A stretch of DNA of 64,000 nucleotides, from contig LNAC01001856.1 of the NCBI GenBank assembly GCA_002007465.1, positions 1 to 64,000 of the forward strand. Reading direction: 5' to 3'. The notes under the pieces were generated by a model. That model saw only the letters and a list, made by a program, of their open reading frames with translations, did no database searches and was not told the origin of the DNA. Both the position numbers and the translations under genes were made by a program. Positions 63,882-64,000 of the stretch are shown here, piece by piece. This DNA is from Ailurus styani (Eukaryota; Chordata; Mammalia; Carnivora; Ailuridae). The number at the start of each line of letters is the position of its first letter. The first letter of the stretch is position 1.

Positions 63882-64000
63882 ACTTTTTAATTCAGCACCT
63901 CCAGTTTGATTCAAGTAGAGTTCTGCAGGCAGAAAAGATGGACAGTATATATGTAGAAATATGATACTCTTCTATTGAGATGTTATTTCTCAGTGACATT
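63882..64000. other. non-repeat DNA at right edge
   Basis: Nothing recognised. Confidence 0.4.

Overview
This is vertebrate nuclear DNA from a carnivore, most likely a caniform of the weasel group (Mustelidae). The main evidence is about 27 copies of a tRNA-derived carnivore SINE (CAN-SINE). Its tRNA-like head reads 'gcgcctgggtggctcag', its B-box region reads 'ggatcgagcccc', and its tail is (AAATA)n/AAATCTT. There are also many LINE-1 copies with carnivore-type 5' and 3' ends. The species call rests on recalled SINE consensus features and should be tested by alignment. I find no host protein-coding gene, no exon chain, no RNA gene and no CRISPR array. Every open frame that resembles a protein is a broken piece of an L1 ORF1 or ORF2; the other frames are short chance frames in AT-rich DNA.

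Layout. 1-60: 5' end of an L1 (minus strand) running off the left edge. 61-2860: an old L1 split by a SINE and by an ERVL-MaLR retroelement, then an L1M 3' UTR. 3606-7915: long minus-strand L1, head to head with an internally deleted plus-strand L1 at 7916-10615. 10616-19357: mostly non-repeat DNA with SINEs and two L1 tails. 19414-22945: minus-strand L1 with ORF2, ORF1 and 5' UTR. 23725-25100: L1 with an inverted 5' half. 25371-26205: two young SINEs, one of which splits a MIR. 26875-34078: old minus-strand L1 whose 5' UTR is an array of about fifteen 70-bp units, with several elements nested inside. 34079-41745: another old L1 interrupted by a younger L1 block (34268-39876) with a perfect 13-bp target duplication. 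41746-48054: non-repeat DNA with SINEs, a MIR and a striking palindrome around a TATC microsatellite. 48055-51548: L1 with a 5' end but an unusually short 5' UTR. 51797-52104: compound microsatellite. 52105-59401: old L1 with a nested L1. 59403-60955: old rearranged L1. 60956-64000: non-repeat DNA with faint L2-like sequence and a terminal SINE.

No gene system operates here. The window records successive retrotransposition: old L1M, MIR, L2 and MaLR elements were hit by carnivore L1s, and those were hit by SINEs, which probably used the L1 machinery since they carry 10-19 bp target duplications and A-rich tails. Nearly all long L1s lie on the minus strand, which would suit an intron of a plus-strand gene or an L1-rich AT-rich intergenic domain; this is only inference. 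I found no convincing new biological system. The most notable structures are the 70-bp 5' UTR monomer array, the 46-bp-arm palindrome, two SINEs stacked on one target site, and several L1s whose 5' UTR or ORF junctions look like processed (possibly spliced) forms.
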